64,000 bases of DNA from Actinoplanes sp. M2I2 (GCF_023544445.1 NZ_JALPVJ010000038.1:1-64000); one strand, 5' to 3'. Shown: positions 1 through 8,062, counted from the stretch's first letter. Notes: generated by a model not told the origin, from the sequence alone. A program made the numbers and translations.

Positions 1-7
1 ATCAGGC

Positions 8-68
8 AGCGGAGCTCCCGGTGTCAAGGGCGTCTTAGAGTGACCACCCTCTATACAGGAGCTCCGCT
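8..68. repeat. 11-bp inverted repeat with 39-base loop upstream of hrcA
   Basis: AGCGGAGCTCC at 8-18 is matched exactly by its reverse complement at 58-68, and one further pair extends the stem (7 with 69). The loop holds a smaller inverted repeat, TAGAG at 36-40 and CTCTA at 49-53. The right arm is followed by TGTTTT, so this may be the terminator of a gene left of the window, or an operator. Function unknown. Confidence 0.5.
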
Positions 69-188
69 GTTTTCATGCCTACGACACACCTTGACGACCG
101 CCCGCACCGCCTAACTGAACGGCGTTGGATCTAGTCGGTGAACAGACAGTCCACACGATCATCGCGTTGTCGCCGGTGGCGACGTAGA

Positions 189-215
189 CTGGCACTCTGT
201 CTGCGGGAGTGCCAA
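189..215 (+). promoter_or_regulatory. CIRCE operator (HrcA binding site)
   Basis: CTGGCACTC, nine bases, then GAGTGCCAA. This matches the CIRCE consensus TTAGCACTC-N9-GAGTGCTAA with only small departures, and TGGCACTC/GAGTGCCA pair perfectly. It lies 63 bases before hrcA, so HrcA should repress its own operon until heat stress titrates it. No convincing -35/-10 pair was identified beside it. Confidence 0.93.
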
Positions 216-278
216 GTTCATTTTGGTGGGAGCACCGGCTCTCGACGGGTGTCGCGACGGCGAAGGGGGAGGGGTCGG

Positions 279-1301
279 ATGAGTCTGGATGACCGCAAGC
301 TCGAGGTCCTGCGCGCGATCGTCGAGGACTACGTCGAGACCCAGGAGCCGGTGGGCTCCAAGTCGCTGGTCGAGCGCCACGCTTTGGGCGTGTCCCCGGC
401 TACGGTCCGTAACGACATGGCCGTGCTGGAAGAGGAAGGTTACATTCGGCAGCCGCACACGAGCGCCGGCCGCGTGCCGACCGACGCCGGCTACCGGCTC
501 TTCGTCGACCGGCTCTCCAAGGTCAAGCCGCTCACCCCGGCCGAGCGCCGGGCCATCGAGCGCTTCCTCATCGGCGCCGTCGACCTCGACGACGTGGTGC
601 ACCGCACGGTGCGCCTGCTCGCCCAGCTGACCCGCCAGGTCGCCGTCGTGCAGTACCCGTCGCTCGCCCGCTCGTCGGTGCGGCACCTCGAGCTGGTGCC
701 GATCTCCACCACGCGCCTGATGCTCGTGATGATCGCCGACACCGGCCGGGTCGAGCAGCGGCTGGTCGAGCTGCCCGAGCCCGTCCCGGCCGACGACGTG
801 ACCGACCTGCGGCGCCGGGTCAACGAGAAACTGGCCGGTCAGCGGCTCGCCGACACCCCGCCGCTGGTGCAGGGGCTGGTCGACGACTGCTCCCCGGGCC
901 ACCGCGCCACCATGGCCTGCCTGGCCTCGGTGCTGCTCGAGACGCTGGTCGAGCGCAGTGAGGAACGCCTCGCCTTGGCGGGCACGGCTAACCTGACCCG
1001 TGGGGGCGTGCTCGACTTTCAGGGCACGCTGCGCCCCGTCCTCGAAGCCCTCGAGGAGGAGGTCATCCTGTTGAAGTTGATCGGCGACCTCGAGCCCAGC
1101 AAGACCCGGGTCCGGATCGGCGACGAGAACCAGATCGACAACCTGCGGTCGGCATCGGTGGTCAGCACAGGTTACGGGCCCGGCGCGACGATCGTCGGCG
1201 GGCTCGGCGTGCTCGGCCCCACCCGGATGGATTACCCCGGCACCATCGCGACTGTGCGCGCGGTGGCACGCTACGTGGGCGACCTTCTAGCACAGAACTG
1301 A
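279..1301 (+). CDS. hrcA: Heat-inducible transcription repressor HrcA
   Basis: 340-residue repressor of heat-shock genes that binds CIRCE elements and is normally stabilised by GroEL. The N-terminus is a winged helix (MSLDDRKLEVLRAIVEDYVE; GSKSLVERHALGVSPATVRNDM) ending in the DNA-contacting segment with TSAGRVPTDAGYRLFVD. The remainder is the GAF-like HrcA domain. The ATG at 279 was chosen because it is preceded by a purine-rich GGGGGAGGGG ribosome-binding site and begins the conserved N-terminus; the frame is open upstream to 138 but that part has no family similarity and runs across the CIRCE element. dnaJ follows 17 bases later, and a CIRCE site lies upstream, so the pair is autoregulated. 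Confidence 0.96.
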   Translation: MSLDDRKLEVLRAIVEDYVETQEPVGSKSLVERHALGVSPATVRNDMAVLEEEGYIRQPHTSAGRVPTDAGYRLFVDRLSKVKPLTPAERRAIERFLIGAVDLDDVVHRTVRLLAQLTRQVAVVQYPSLARSSVRHLELVPISTTRLMLVMIADTGRVEQRLVELPEPVPADDVTDLRRRVNEKLAGQRLADTPPLVQGLVDDCSPGHRATMACLASVLLETLVERSEERLALAGTANLTRGGVLDFQGTLRPVLEALEEEVILLKLIGDLEPSKTRVRIGDENQIDNLRSASVVSTGYGPGATIVGGLGVLGPTRMDYPGTIATVRAVARYVGDLLAQN

Positions 1302-1318
1302 CGAGGATTGCGGAGCCC

Positions 1319-2461
1319 GTGGCCAAGGATTACTACGGCATTCTCGGCGTGAGCCGGGAAGCCACCGACGACGAGATCAAGCGCGCCTACCGCAAACTGG
1401 CTCGGCAATACCATCCGGACGTCAACCCGGATCCGGAAGCACACGAGAAGTTCAAGGACATCAACGCGGCCTACGAGGTCCTGTCCGACGACCAGAAGCG
1501 GCAGATCGTCGACCTCGGCGGTGACCCGCTGGCGCCCGGCGGCGGCATGGGCCCGGGTGGCCCCGGCGGCGCGGGCGGCCCGTTCGTCGGCTTCCAGGAC
1601 ATCATGGACGCGTTCTTCGGCACGGCGGCCGGTGGCGGCGGGCGGGGCCCCCGTCCCCGTACCCGTCCCGGCGCCGACGCGATCCTGCGCCTCGAGCTCG
1701 ACCTGAACGAGACCGCCTTCGGCGTCGAGGCGCCGATCACGGTCGACACCGCGGTGCTGTGCACCCAGTGCTCGGGCGCCGGCACCGCTCCCGGTACCCA
1801 CCTGGCCACGTGTGAGACGTGCGGCGGCCGCGGCGAGGTGCAGAGCGTGCAGCGCACGTTCCTGGGCCAGGTCGTCTCCTCCCGGCCCTGCGTCACCTGC
1901 CAGGGCCACGGCACGGTCATCCCGCACCCCTGCCCCACCTGCGCCGGCGACGGCCGCGTCCGCACCCGCCGCTCGCTCACGGTCAAGATCCCGGCCGGTG
2001 TCGAGGACGGCATGCGCATCCGGCTGGCCCAGCAGGGCGAGGTCGGTCCCGGCGGCGGCACCCCCGGCGACCTCTACGTCGAGATCCACGAGCGCCCGCA
2101 CGACGTCTACTCCCGCAAGGGCGACGACCTGCACTGCCGCGTCACCCTGCCGATGACCGCGGCCGCTCTGGGCACCCGTCTCACCATCAAGACCCTCGAC
2201 AGCGAAGAGGCCATCGAGGTCAAGCAGGGCACCCAGCCGGCCAGCACCCTCCGGATCCGCGGCAAGGGCGTGCCGCACCTGCGCGGTCAGGGCCGCGGTG
2301 ACCTCTTCGTCCACCTGGACGTCCGGACGCCGACCAAGCTGACCGCCGACCAGGAGCGCATGCTGCGCGACTTCGCCAAGACCCGCGGCGAGGACGTGGC
2401 CGAGCTGAGCAAGCAGGGCGGCTTCTTCAGCCGGATGCGGGACGCCTTCAACGGCCATTAG
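1319..2461 (+). CDS. dnaJ: Co-chaperone DnaJ (DnaJ2 type)
   Basis: 380-residue Hsp40 that delivers unfolded clients to DnaK and stimulates its ATPase. The J domain is at residues 1-70 with the HPD motif (YHPDVNPD). A Gly-rich linker follows (about 80-115), then a zinc-finger domain with four CxxCxGxG-type repeats (CTQCSGAG, CETCGGRG, CVTCQGHG, CPTCAGDG) and the substrate-binding C-terminal domain. The start is GTG at 1319, the only sensible start before the J domain, with GAGG/GGAG nearby. It is the second gene of the hrcA operon. Its TAG stop overlaps the TAA of the convergent SDR gene in the four bases 2458-2461. Confidence 0.96.
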   Translation: MAKDYYGILGVSREATDDEIKRAYRKLARQYHPDVNPDPEAHEKFKDINAAYEVLSDDQKRQIVDLGGDPLAPGGGMGPGGPGGAGGPFVGFQDIMDAFFGTAAGGGGRGPRPRTRPGADAILRLELDLNETAFGVEAPITVDTAVLCTQCSGAGTAPGTHLATCETCGGRGEVQSVQRTFLGQVVSSRPCVTCQGHGTVIPHPCPTCAGDGRVRTRRSLTVKIPAGVEDGMRIRLAQQGEVGPGGGTPGDLYVEIHERPHDVYSRKGDDLHCRVTLPMTAAALGTRLTIKTLDSEEAIEVKQGTQPASTLRIRGKGVPHLRGQGRGDLFVHLDVRTPTKLTADQERMLRDFAKTRGEDVAELSKQGGFFSRMRDAFNGH

Positions 2462-3369
2462 ACGACGGCGGCCCGGCCCACCGGGAAGCGCACTCCGGTC
2501 AGGTCTTCCGAGACGGCCCAGAGGCGTTGCTGCACCGTCAGGTCGTAGGACCCGGGGCTGGACGTGACCAGCCTCGGGTGGCCGCGCCCCTCGGCCAGGC
2601 CGTCGGGGCCGTAGTACTGCCCGCCGAGCACGGACGGGTCGGTGGCCGCCCGCAGCGTGGGCAGCGCGCCCGCCGTGGCAGGCTGGCCGATCAGCGACGC
2701 GACCCAGGTGAGCGGCCGGCGGACGACCGCCGGGGTGTTGCGGACCAGTTCGGTGTCGGAGAGGCCGGGGTGCGCGGCGACCGCGACGGTGGTGCCGTGC
2801 TCGGCGAGCCGGCGCTGCAACTCGTACGTGAACATCAGGTTGGCCAGCTTCGACTGACCGTAGGCGGCGGCCCGGCCGTAGGAGTGCTCCCACTGCAGGT
2901 CGTCGAAGTGAATGGCGGCCCGGATGCGGTGGCCGGTGCTGCTGACCGTGACGACCCGGGAGCCGGGCACCGGCAGCAGCTGGTCGAGCAGCAGCCCGGT
3001 GAGCGCGAAGTGGCCCAGATGGTTGGTGCCGAACTGCATCTCGAAGCCGTCCCGGGTCGTCTGCTTCGGGGTGTACATGACGCCGGCGTTGTTGATCAGC
3101 AGGTCGATCCGCGGGTGGGTGACCCGCAGAGCGGCCGCGGCGGCCCGCACCGATTCCAGGGACGTCAGATCGAGTTCCTGGACGGAGACGTCGCCGCTCA
3201 TGCGAGCGGCCGCCAGCTGGCCCTTGGCGGTGTCGCGCACGGCCAGCACGACCGACGCCCCGCGCTCGGCCAGCTGCCGGGCGGTCTCGAAGCCCAGCCC
3301 GGTGTTGGCCCCGGTGACCACGGCCACCCGGCCGTCCTGGCGGGGAATCTGCTGCTCGGTCCAGATCAT
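2458..3369 (-). CDS. SDR family NAD(P)-dependent oxidoreductase
   Basis: 303-residue classical short-chain dehydrogenase. Visible motifs are the cofactor-binding TGANTGLG near residue 20, NNAGV, the catalytic serine in VTVSSTGH and the catalytic YGQSK. It resembles the retinol-dehydrogenase/protochlorophyllide-reductase-like group common in actinobacteria; the substrate cannot be told. It is transcribed away from a TetR regulator, and its own promoter has an operator between the -35 and -10 boxes, so repression by that regulator is very likely. It converges on dnaJ with a 4-base overlap of stop codons. Confidence 0.9.
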   Translation of the reverse strand: MIWTEQQIPRQDGRVAVVTGANTGLGFETARQLAERGASVVLAVRDTAKGQLAAARMSGDVSVQELDLTSLESVRAAAAALRVTHPRIDLLINNAGVMYTPKQTTRDGFEMQFGTNHLGHFALTGLLLDQLLPVPGSRVVTVSSTGHRIRAAIHFDDLQWEHSYGRAAAYGQSKLANLMFTYELQRRLAEHGTTVAVAAHPGLSDTELVRNTPAVVRRPLTWVASLIGQPATAGALPTLRAATDPSVLGGQYYGPDGLAEGRGHPRLVTSSPGSYDLTVQQRLWAVSEDLTGVRFPVGRAAVV

Positions 3370-3383
3370 CTCGTGCTCCTCAA

Positions 3384-3453
3384 TGTACCGCCGGTAACTT
3401 ATGCCTCGACGCTAATGTACCGCCGGTACAGTGTCAAGGGACCGCCGGTACCC
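3384..3453. promoter_or_regulatory. Three TetR-type operators (TACCGCCGGTA)
   Basis: Three near-identical palindromes lie in the SDR/TetR intergenic region: TACCGCCGGTA at 3386-3396; the perfect 15-mer TGTACCGCCGGTACA at 3416-3430; and ACCGCCGGTA at 3441-3450, where the first T of the core is G. Centres are 32 and 22 bases apart, about three and two helical turns, so dimers would sit on the same face. The middle copy fills the SDR promoter spacer, and the third sits just before the -10 of the regulator gene. Confidence 0.85.
3409..3437 (-). promoter_or_regulatory. SDR-gene promoter
   Basis: On the minus strand TTGACA (3432-3437) is followed by a 17-base spacer and TAGCGT (3409-3414). The spacer contains the whole of the middle TetR-type operator, so a bound repressor would block RNA polymerase directly. 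The transcription start is expected near 3402. Confidence 0.75.
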
Positions 3454-3457
3454 AAGC

Positions 3458-3463
3458 TAGGGT
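3458..3463 (+). promoter_or_regulatory. -10 element of the TetR gene (leaderless)
   Basis: TAGGGT, seven bases, then ATG at 3471. The spacing puts the transcription start at or next to the start codon and there is no Shine-Dalgarno sequence, so the mRNA is probably leaderless. Confidence 0.6.
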
Positions 3464-3470
3464 TGGCACC

Positions 3471-4136
3471 ATGACGTTCCAGCGGGCGCGCAGTGAGGAG
3501 CAGCGCGAGGTGCGGCGCCGGGCCATCCTGGAGACCACCTCGGTGATGCTCGACGAGATGCCGGTGGCCGAGGTGACCCTGAACGAGATGAGCCGGCGGG
3601 TCGGCCTGGCCAAGACAGCGGTACTGCGCTATTTCGAGTCCCGCGAGGCGGTGCTGCTCGACCTCCTGGACGACCGGACCACGACCTGGCTGGCCGAGCT
3701 GGAGCCGGAACTGGCCCGCGGCGTCGACTCCGGCCGGTCGGCGGTGGAGCGGGCCGAGCAGGCGGCCGAGGTGATCAGCCGGTCGCTCGCCACCCGGACG
3801 GTGCTCTGCGACCTGTTCGGTGCGCAGGGCGGCGTGCTCGAGCACAACGTCTCGGTCGAGGTGGTCCGCCGGCACAAGCGGGCGTCCCTCGGCAACCTGG
3901 CCGTGATGGCCGGCCTCGTCCGGCGGCACCTGCCCGAGCTCGGTGACCGCGCCGAGCTGTTCTGCCTCAACGCCCTGCTCATGGCCGGCGCGCTGTCCGC
4001 CTACGCCACCCCGCCGCGGAGCCTGCTCGCCGTCTACGAGTCGGAGCCGGCGCTGGCGGTCCACCAGGTCGACCTGCGGGCAGCCCTGCGGCTCGCGATC
4101 ATCACATCGCTCGTGGGCATGCTGCCGCGCTCCTGA
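3471..4136 (+). CDS. TetR/AcrR family transcriptional regulator
   Basis: 221-residue regulator with an N-terminal TetR helix-turn-helix (about residues 10-60; LNEMSRRVGLAKTAVLRYFE contains the recognition helix) and a variable helical ligand-binding C-terminal domain. It is divergent from an SDR oxidoreductase and the shared intergenic region carries three copies of one palindrome, so it probably represses both itself and the SDR gene. The start has no Shine-Dalgarno and sits seven bases after a -10 motif. The inducer is unknown. Confidence 0.92.
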   Translation: MTFQRARSEEQREVRRRAILETTSVMLDEMPVAEVTLNEMSRRVGLAKTAVLRYFESREAVLLDLLDDRTTTWLAELEPELARGVDSGRSAVERAEQAAEVISRSLATRTVLCDLFGAQGGVLEHNVSVEVVRRHKRASLGNLAVMAGLVRRHLPELGDRAELFCLNALLMAGALSAYATPPRSLLAVYESEPALAVHQVDLRAALRLAIITSLVGMLPRS

Positions 4137-4166
4137 GCTCCGTGGTCCGGCGCAAGGTCAGGGGCG

Positions 4167-5390
4167 TCAGTCGTCGGAGGGGAAGAGGAGCATGTCGGCG
4201 ATGAACGTGGTCACCCGGTCGGAGTGGTCGCGTCCGATCCAGGTGGGATAGGCGCCGTCGCCCCAGCCGCTGGACCAGGCGATCATGTCGCCGTCCGCGA
4301 CGGTGGTGAAGCGCGGGTCCAGCAACTCCAGCGACTCCCACTCGTCGGTGAGGCGTTCCCGGTTCTCCTCGTCGACGAAGCAGGCCATGCCCGCGTCCAC
4401 GCCGAAGCCGAAGAACTCGCCGTACCCCAGGTCGAGCAGGTCCTGACCGTCGCGCAGCGCCGGCTCCCACCGCACCGGCCGCCGGTCGGTGATGTCGAGG
4501 CGCACGGCGGCCACCCGGCGGTGGCCGGGGTCGTCGGTGAAGGTGGCCAGGCTGACGGTCACGGGATAGGTGCCGGGCGGGACGGTCGTCAGGAACGGCT
4601 CCTCGCCGTAGTCCAGCGACGACGGGTCGGCGGCCACGAGATGGCCCGTCGGCAGGTTGAGCTTGCCGGCCGGGTGGGTGGAGATGCGCATGCGGCGCTC
4701 GCCGACCGTGCGCTCGGCGCCGTCCTGGAAGAGGGTGCCGAGCCCGCGCGGCTGAAGGGGCCGCGGCGGGTGCCACGGCCGATCGGCGGTGGTGCGGACC
4801 GGCAGGTCGTGGGCGTCGGCGGCGGCGATCCGGAAGGGACCGTCGATCTCGCGCGGGACGGCGCAGACCGCCGAGAACGGCTCGACGCAGGCGTCGGCGT
4901 GAACGCGGGCCATGCTGTCCAGCAACGCCCAGCGGCCGAAGGCGGGCAGCGGCAGGCGCGGCGGCGTCCGCCCGGCGTCGGAGAACCGGTGGCTGTCGCC
5001 GCGGTCGCCGCCGGGCTCGATGGAGTCGTTGCGGCGCCCGCCGATCTGCCAGCTGATCCGGTGGCGGGCCGCCACCTGCCGGAATTCCGCCGCGCCGATC
5101 CCGGCCGGACCGTGCCAGCTGGTCGACTCGCGGAGGAACAGGTCACCCTCGGGGGCCCGGCGGAGTTCGTGGACGGCGGTCCGCCGGCCCTCACGGTCGT
5201 AGCGGGTGACGGCGCAATACCCCTCGGCCCACGAGATGTCGAGCACGGTGTGCGGGAGGCCGCCGGCGAGCAGCACGACCGAGTACGGTTCGCCGGCGGA
5301 GTCACGCGACTCGGCCTGATCCTGGGTCAGCGGGTTGACGACCGCGTCGTCCCAACCCTCGCAGTACACCGCCGCCAGCGTGGTCTCCAT
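4167..5390 (-). CDS. DUF4241 domain-containing protein
   Basis: 407-residue soluble protein. The C-terminal half (from about residue 235) has the DUF4241 pattern: LPTGHLVAADPSSLDYGE, a PGTYPVTVSLATF strand, FGFGVDAGMACFVDE and a terminal WSSGWGDGAYPTWIGRD segment. The N-terminal half has no recognised domain, though the first ~100 residues are well conserved-looking coding sequence. DUF4241 proteins have no established activity and often occur near polymorphic toxin/immunity loci; nothing like that is visible here. The start is ATG at 5390, eight bases after a TAAGAT -10 motif at 5399-5404, suggesting a leaderless or very short leader transcript. Confidence 0.82.
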   Translation of the reverse strand: METTLAAVYCEGWDDAVVNPLTQDQAESRDSAGEPYSVVLLAGGLPHTVLDISWAEGYCAVTRYDREGRRTAVHELRRAPEGDLFLRESTSWHGPAGIGAAEFRQVAARHRISWQIGGRRNDSIEPGGDRGDSHRFSDAGRTPPRLPLPAFGRWALLDSMARVHADACVEPFSAVCAVPREIDGPFRIAAADAHDLPVRTTADRPWHPPRPLQPRGLGTLFQDGAERTVGERRMRISTHPAGKLNLPTGHLVAADPSSLDYGEEPFLTTVPPGTYPVTVSLATFTDDPGHRRVAAVRLDITDRRPVRWEPALRDGQDLLDLGYGEFFGFGVDAGMACFVDEENRERLTDEWESLELLDPRFTTVADGDMIAWSSGWGDGAYPTWIGRDHSDRVTTFIADMLLFPSDD

Positions 5391-5505
5391 GGTCGGCGAT
5401 CTTATTCAGGGGTGACTCCGTTTCGCCGCCCGCAACTGCGACTTTTCGGCCGTGTCGCGGGCGCCGAGAGCGAAGCGAGAGCCGGACGAGAGATCCGCCG
5501 GAGGA

Positions 5506-6141
5506 TCAGCGGGCGGCCAGGGTCCGCCCGGCGTGGGTGGCCGCCTCGTGAGCGGCCTTCTTCATCAGCTCGGCGGTGTCGATCAGCGAGTCCAGGGCGG
5601 GGCTCACTCCGGCCAGCGTGAGCTCGCGCTCGATCACCATAAGGTCGGCGCCCCAGATGTCCCCGACCACGCGGCGCAGGTAGGCGGTGTTGTGGTCCCA
5701 GCCCTCACGCGGGGTGCCGGGGCCGTAGCCGCCGCCGCGGGTGGTGAGCACGATGACCGGCTTGCCGTCGAGCAGGCGCTCGGTCGGGTCCGGGGTGCCG
5801 GCCATCACCAGGTCGAACCAGGCCTTCACGTGCTGGGAGACGCCGTAGTTGTAGAGCGGCAGAGCCAGGATCGCGGCCTCGGCGTCGCGCACCTCGGAGG
5901 TGAGCTGACGAGCCAGGGCCACGGCGGCCCGCTGCTCCTCGGTGCGCTGGTCCTCGGGGGTGAAGGTGCCGTGGATGGCGTTCGCCCAGGCGTCGGCCGG
6001 GAGGGGTGAGGCGCCGAGGTGCCGGCGCACGAAGGAGGTGCCCGGACGGACGGCGGTCCACTCCGCCTCGGCGACGTCGGCCAGTTCGCTCGAGGCGGAG
6101 GCCGGGCCCTGGATGCTCGAGTCGATACGGAGAACTGTCAT
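5506..6141 (-). CDS. FMN-dependent NADH:quinone oxidoreductase / azoreductase (AzoR-like)
   Basis: 211-residue flavodoxin-fold enzyme that would reduce quinones or azo compounds by two-electron transfer. Evidence: the N-terminal MTVLRIDSSIQGPASASSEL phosphate-binding loop, LPLYNYGVSQHVKAWFDLVM (the AzoR FMN/substrate motif) and TTRGGGYGPG. The ATG at 6141 has an AGGGAG ribosome-binding site. It is divergent from a MarR regulator across two copies of a palindrome, so it is likely induced by quinone or electrophile stress; that last point is inferred from family precedent. Confidence 0.88.
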   Translation of the reverse strand: MTVLRIDSSIQGPASASSELADVAEAEWTAVRPGTSFVRRHLGASPLPADAWANAIHGTFTPEDQRTEEQRAAVALARQLTSEVRDAEAAILALPLYNYGVSQHVKAWFDLVMAGTPDPTERLLDGKPVIVLTTRGGGYGPGTPREGWDHNTAYLRRVVGDIWGADLMVIERELTLAGVSPALDSLIDTAELMKKAAHEAATHAGRTLAAR

Positions 6142-6157
6142 TGCTGACTCCCTGCGG

Positions 6158-6205
6158 CTTGAATGTTCAACACCAATGTAGGTGATTGCGCATTGAACAT
6201 TCAAG
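6158..6205. promoter_or_regulatory. Paired MarR-type operators
   Basis: Two palindromes of the form TTGAA-N2-TTCAA, at 6159-6170 (TTGAATGTTCAA) and 6193-6204 (TTGAACATTCAA), centres 34 bases apart. The two sites with flanks are exact reverse complements of each other over 13 bases (6158-6170 and 6193-6205). They lie between the azoreductase-like and MarR genes and close to both start regions. Confidence 0.82.
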
Positions 6206-6218
6206 TGCGGGCGGGCGG

Positions 6219-6224
6219 TATTCT
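6219..6224 (+). promoter_or_regulatory. -10 element of the MarR gene
   Basis: TATTCT followed by six bases and GTG at 6231. This is the leaderless-promoter spacing seen at several other genes in this window. The intervening GGGGGC could alternatively act as a weak ribosome-binding site. Confidence 0.5.
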
Positions 6225-6230
6225 GGGGGC

Positions 6231-6797
6231 GTGACTCATGACACGCCTTCGGACACCCCCTGGCTCGACAGGGAGGAGCGCACGGCGTGGATGAACCTGA
6301 TCGCCATGCTCATGACGGTGCCGGCCGCCATCGACGCCCAGCTCAAGCGCGATGCCGGGCTGAATTTCTTCGAGTACTCGATCCTGTCCCACCTGTCCCT
6401 CCCGGATGATCACGCCGTGCAGATGAGCAACCTGGCCCACCTGGCCGGCGGCTCGCTCTCCCGGCTCTCGCACGCGGTGAGCCGGCTCGAACGGCAGGGC
6501 TATGTGAGCCGGCGCATCGGCACCGACGGCGAGACGCGCTGCGTGCAGGCCTTCCTCACCCCGGAAGGGTTGGACGCGCTGGTGGCGGCCGCGCCCGCCC
6601 ACGTACGCGAGGTTCGCCGCCTGGTCTTCGACAACCTGTCCACGGCGCAGGTGCGTCAGATGCAGCGCATCGCCCACGAGATCGCCGGGGTCGCCTCACC
6701 CGACATGGTCACGCGCATCGACGAAGCGATCGAGGTGGCCGACCGGGCCGAGCGCGAGGGAAGCGGCGACTCCCGGCTGCCGGGCTCTGTCTGCTGA
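6231..6797 (+). CDS. MarR family winged-helix regulator
   Basis: 188-residue MarR protein. It shows a dimerisation helix, FEYSILSHLSLPDDHAVQMS, the recognition helix LAGGSLSRLSHAVSRLERQG and a wing ending in RRIGTDGETRCVQAFLTPEG. It is divergent from the azoreductase-like gene and flanked by two TTGAA-N2-TTCAA palindromes, so it probably represses that enzyme and itself. GTG at 6231 was chosen from the -10 spacing; ATG at 6288 is an alternative. The ligand is unknown. Confidence 0.9.
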   Translation: MTHDTPSDTPWLDREERTAWMNLIAMLMTVPAAIDAQLKRDAGLNFFEYSILSHLSLPDDHAVQMSNLAHLAGGSLSRLSHAVSRLERQGYVSRRIGTDGETRCVQAFLTPEGLDALVAAAPAHVREVRRLVFDNLSTAQVRQMQRIAHEIAGVASPDMVTRIDEAIEVADRAEREGSGDSRLPGSVC

Positions 6798-7115
6798 TCA
6801 GCCGTCCAGCTCGGAGCGCGCCCGGTCGACGAGGGTGGGCAGCAACTCGGTCCGCCACGTCTCCAGGTGCACGTTGCCGCTCGACATGCCGCCGTGAGCG
6901 AACTCCTCGCGGAACACCCACGGGGCGGACTCGGCGGCCAGGTCGACGCCGACGACACGGTCGAACGTGGCCTTGAGCAGGCGATCCACCTCGCCGACGG
7001 ACGGCGGCAGATAGGTGCCGGCGAGGTATTCGCCCATCGCGCGCCACACCCACGGGTCGCCGCGCAGGCCCCAGCGCACGGGTTCCGGGTCGAAGAGGTC
7101 GGAGACGAGTCGCAC
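6798..7115 (-). CDS. Hypothetical protein (105 aa)
   Basis: A 105-residue reading frame starting VRLVSDLFDPEPVRWGLRGD, with GTG at 7115 and another possible GTG 18 bases upstream. The composition is that of a normal folded acidic protein and it looks coding, with aromatic and charged residues well spread. I do not recognise the family. It ends next to the MarR gene and lies 65 bases downstream of the IclR gene on the same strand, so it could be cotranscribed with it. No signal peptide or membrane segment is seen. Confidence 0.6.
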   Translation of the reverse strand: MRLVSDLFDPEPVRWGLRGDPWVWRAMGEYLAGTYLPPSVGEVDRLLKATFDRVVGVDLAAESAPWVFREEFAHGGMSSGNVHLETWRTELLPTLVDRARSELDG

Positions 7116-7180
7116 GGGATCAGCGTGGCACTCCACGACTCCGGCCGCATCGCGAGCGAGCGGATCGCCGGAGCGCGGGA

Positions 7181-7984
7181 TCAGACGCTGATGGCGGGCA
7201 CGGCGGCCGTACGGGACCAGTCGTGGCTGATGTCGGCGGCGGTACGCAGCAGTCTGGGCAGGTGGTCGTCGATCAGCGTCTCGACCGACGTCTCCGCGGC
7301 GTGCACCGTCACGTTGATCGCGGCCACCACGCGACCGTCCCCGTCCCGTACGCCGGTCGCGACGGACCGGATGCCGGGCGCGAGATCCTGATCGGCCAGT
7401 GCCCACCCCTTGGCCCGGACCTCGCGCAGCGAGGCGTCGAGCTGGGCCGTCGTGGGCTGCCGGCGCGATGTGATGCCCGACCGGGACGGCTCGGCCAGCA
7501 CCGCCGTGAGCTCGTCGGCGGGCAGGGAGGCCAGCAGCACCTTGCCCATCGAGGTGGCCGGCGCGGGGAAGCGGGTGCCGATGGTCACGGCCAGGGTGAC
7601 GATCTTGGGGATGGCCACGCGGGCGACGTAGACGATGTCGCTGCCGTCGAGCTGGGCCATCGAGGTGGACTCGTCGGTCTGGGCGACCAGCTTCTCCATG
7701 TGCGGGCGGGCGACGTCCCACATGTTCAGAGCGTTGATGTAGGCCATGCCGAGCTCGAGCACCCGCGGGGTGAGCGCGTACCCCCGGCCGTCGGCGCGCA
7801 CGTAGCCCAGCGCCTCCAGGGTGATGAGGATGCGGCGGACCGTCGGGCGGGCGAGGCCGGTCCGGCCGGCGATCTCGCTCAGCGTCATGGCCGGTGTGCC
7901 GGGACGGAAGGAGCGCAGGACATCGAGGCCACGTGCCAGCGCCTCGATGAAATCGGGCCCGGCGCCCCTTCCGGTGTCGGTCAT
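7181..7984 (-). CDS. IclR family transcriptional regulator
   Basis: 267 residues: an N-terminal winged helix (about 12-70, with MTLSEIAGRTGLARPTVRRI as helix-turn-helix) and a C-terminal IclR effector domain containing SMAQLDGSDIVYVARV and FPAPATSMGKVLLASLP. The length and sequence fit the PcaR/PobR/CatR branch that governs aromatic catabolism. It is next to an amidohydrolase gene on the same strand and beyond it a divergent operon with extradiol dioxygenase subunits. The large palindrome at 9533-9571 is its most plausible operator. Effector unknown. Confidence 0.9.
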   Translation of the reverse strand: MTDTGRGAGPDFIEALARGLDVLRSFRPGTPAMTLSEIAGRTGLARPTVRRILITLEALGYVRADGRGYALTPRVLELGMAYINALNMWDVARPHMEKLVAQTDESTSMAQLDGSDIVYVARVAIPKIVTLAVTIGTRFPAPATSMGKVLLASLPADELTAVLAEPSRSGITSRRQPTTAQLDASLREVRAKGWALADQDLAPGIRSVATGVRDGDGRVVAAINVTVHAAETSVETLIDDHLPRLLRTAADISHDWSRTAAVPAISV

Positions 7985-8062
7985 GACCTCATGCTTTCAT
8001 TGCCCCGCGCGGCGACCGGCACACGGGCGTCGACCCGCAGGCGGGCGGCGACACGATGCCGG

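Noticed and set aside
138..278. 47-residue N-terminal extension of HrcA
   Set aside because: It would cross the CIRCE operator, has random Arg-rich composition, and the ATG at 279 has a good ribosome-binding site.
1271..2893. Long open frame antisense to dnaJ
   Set aside because: It is a shadow of the GC-rich third positions of dnaJ and the SDR gene and has no family pattern.
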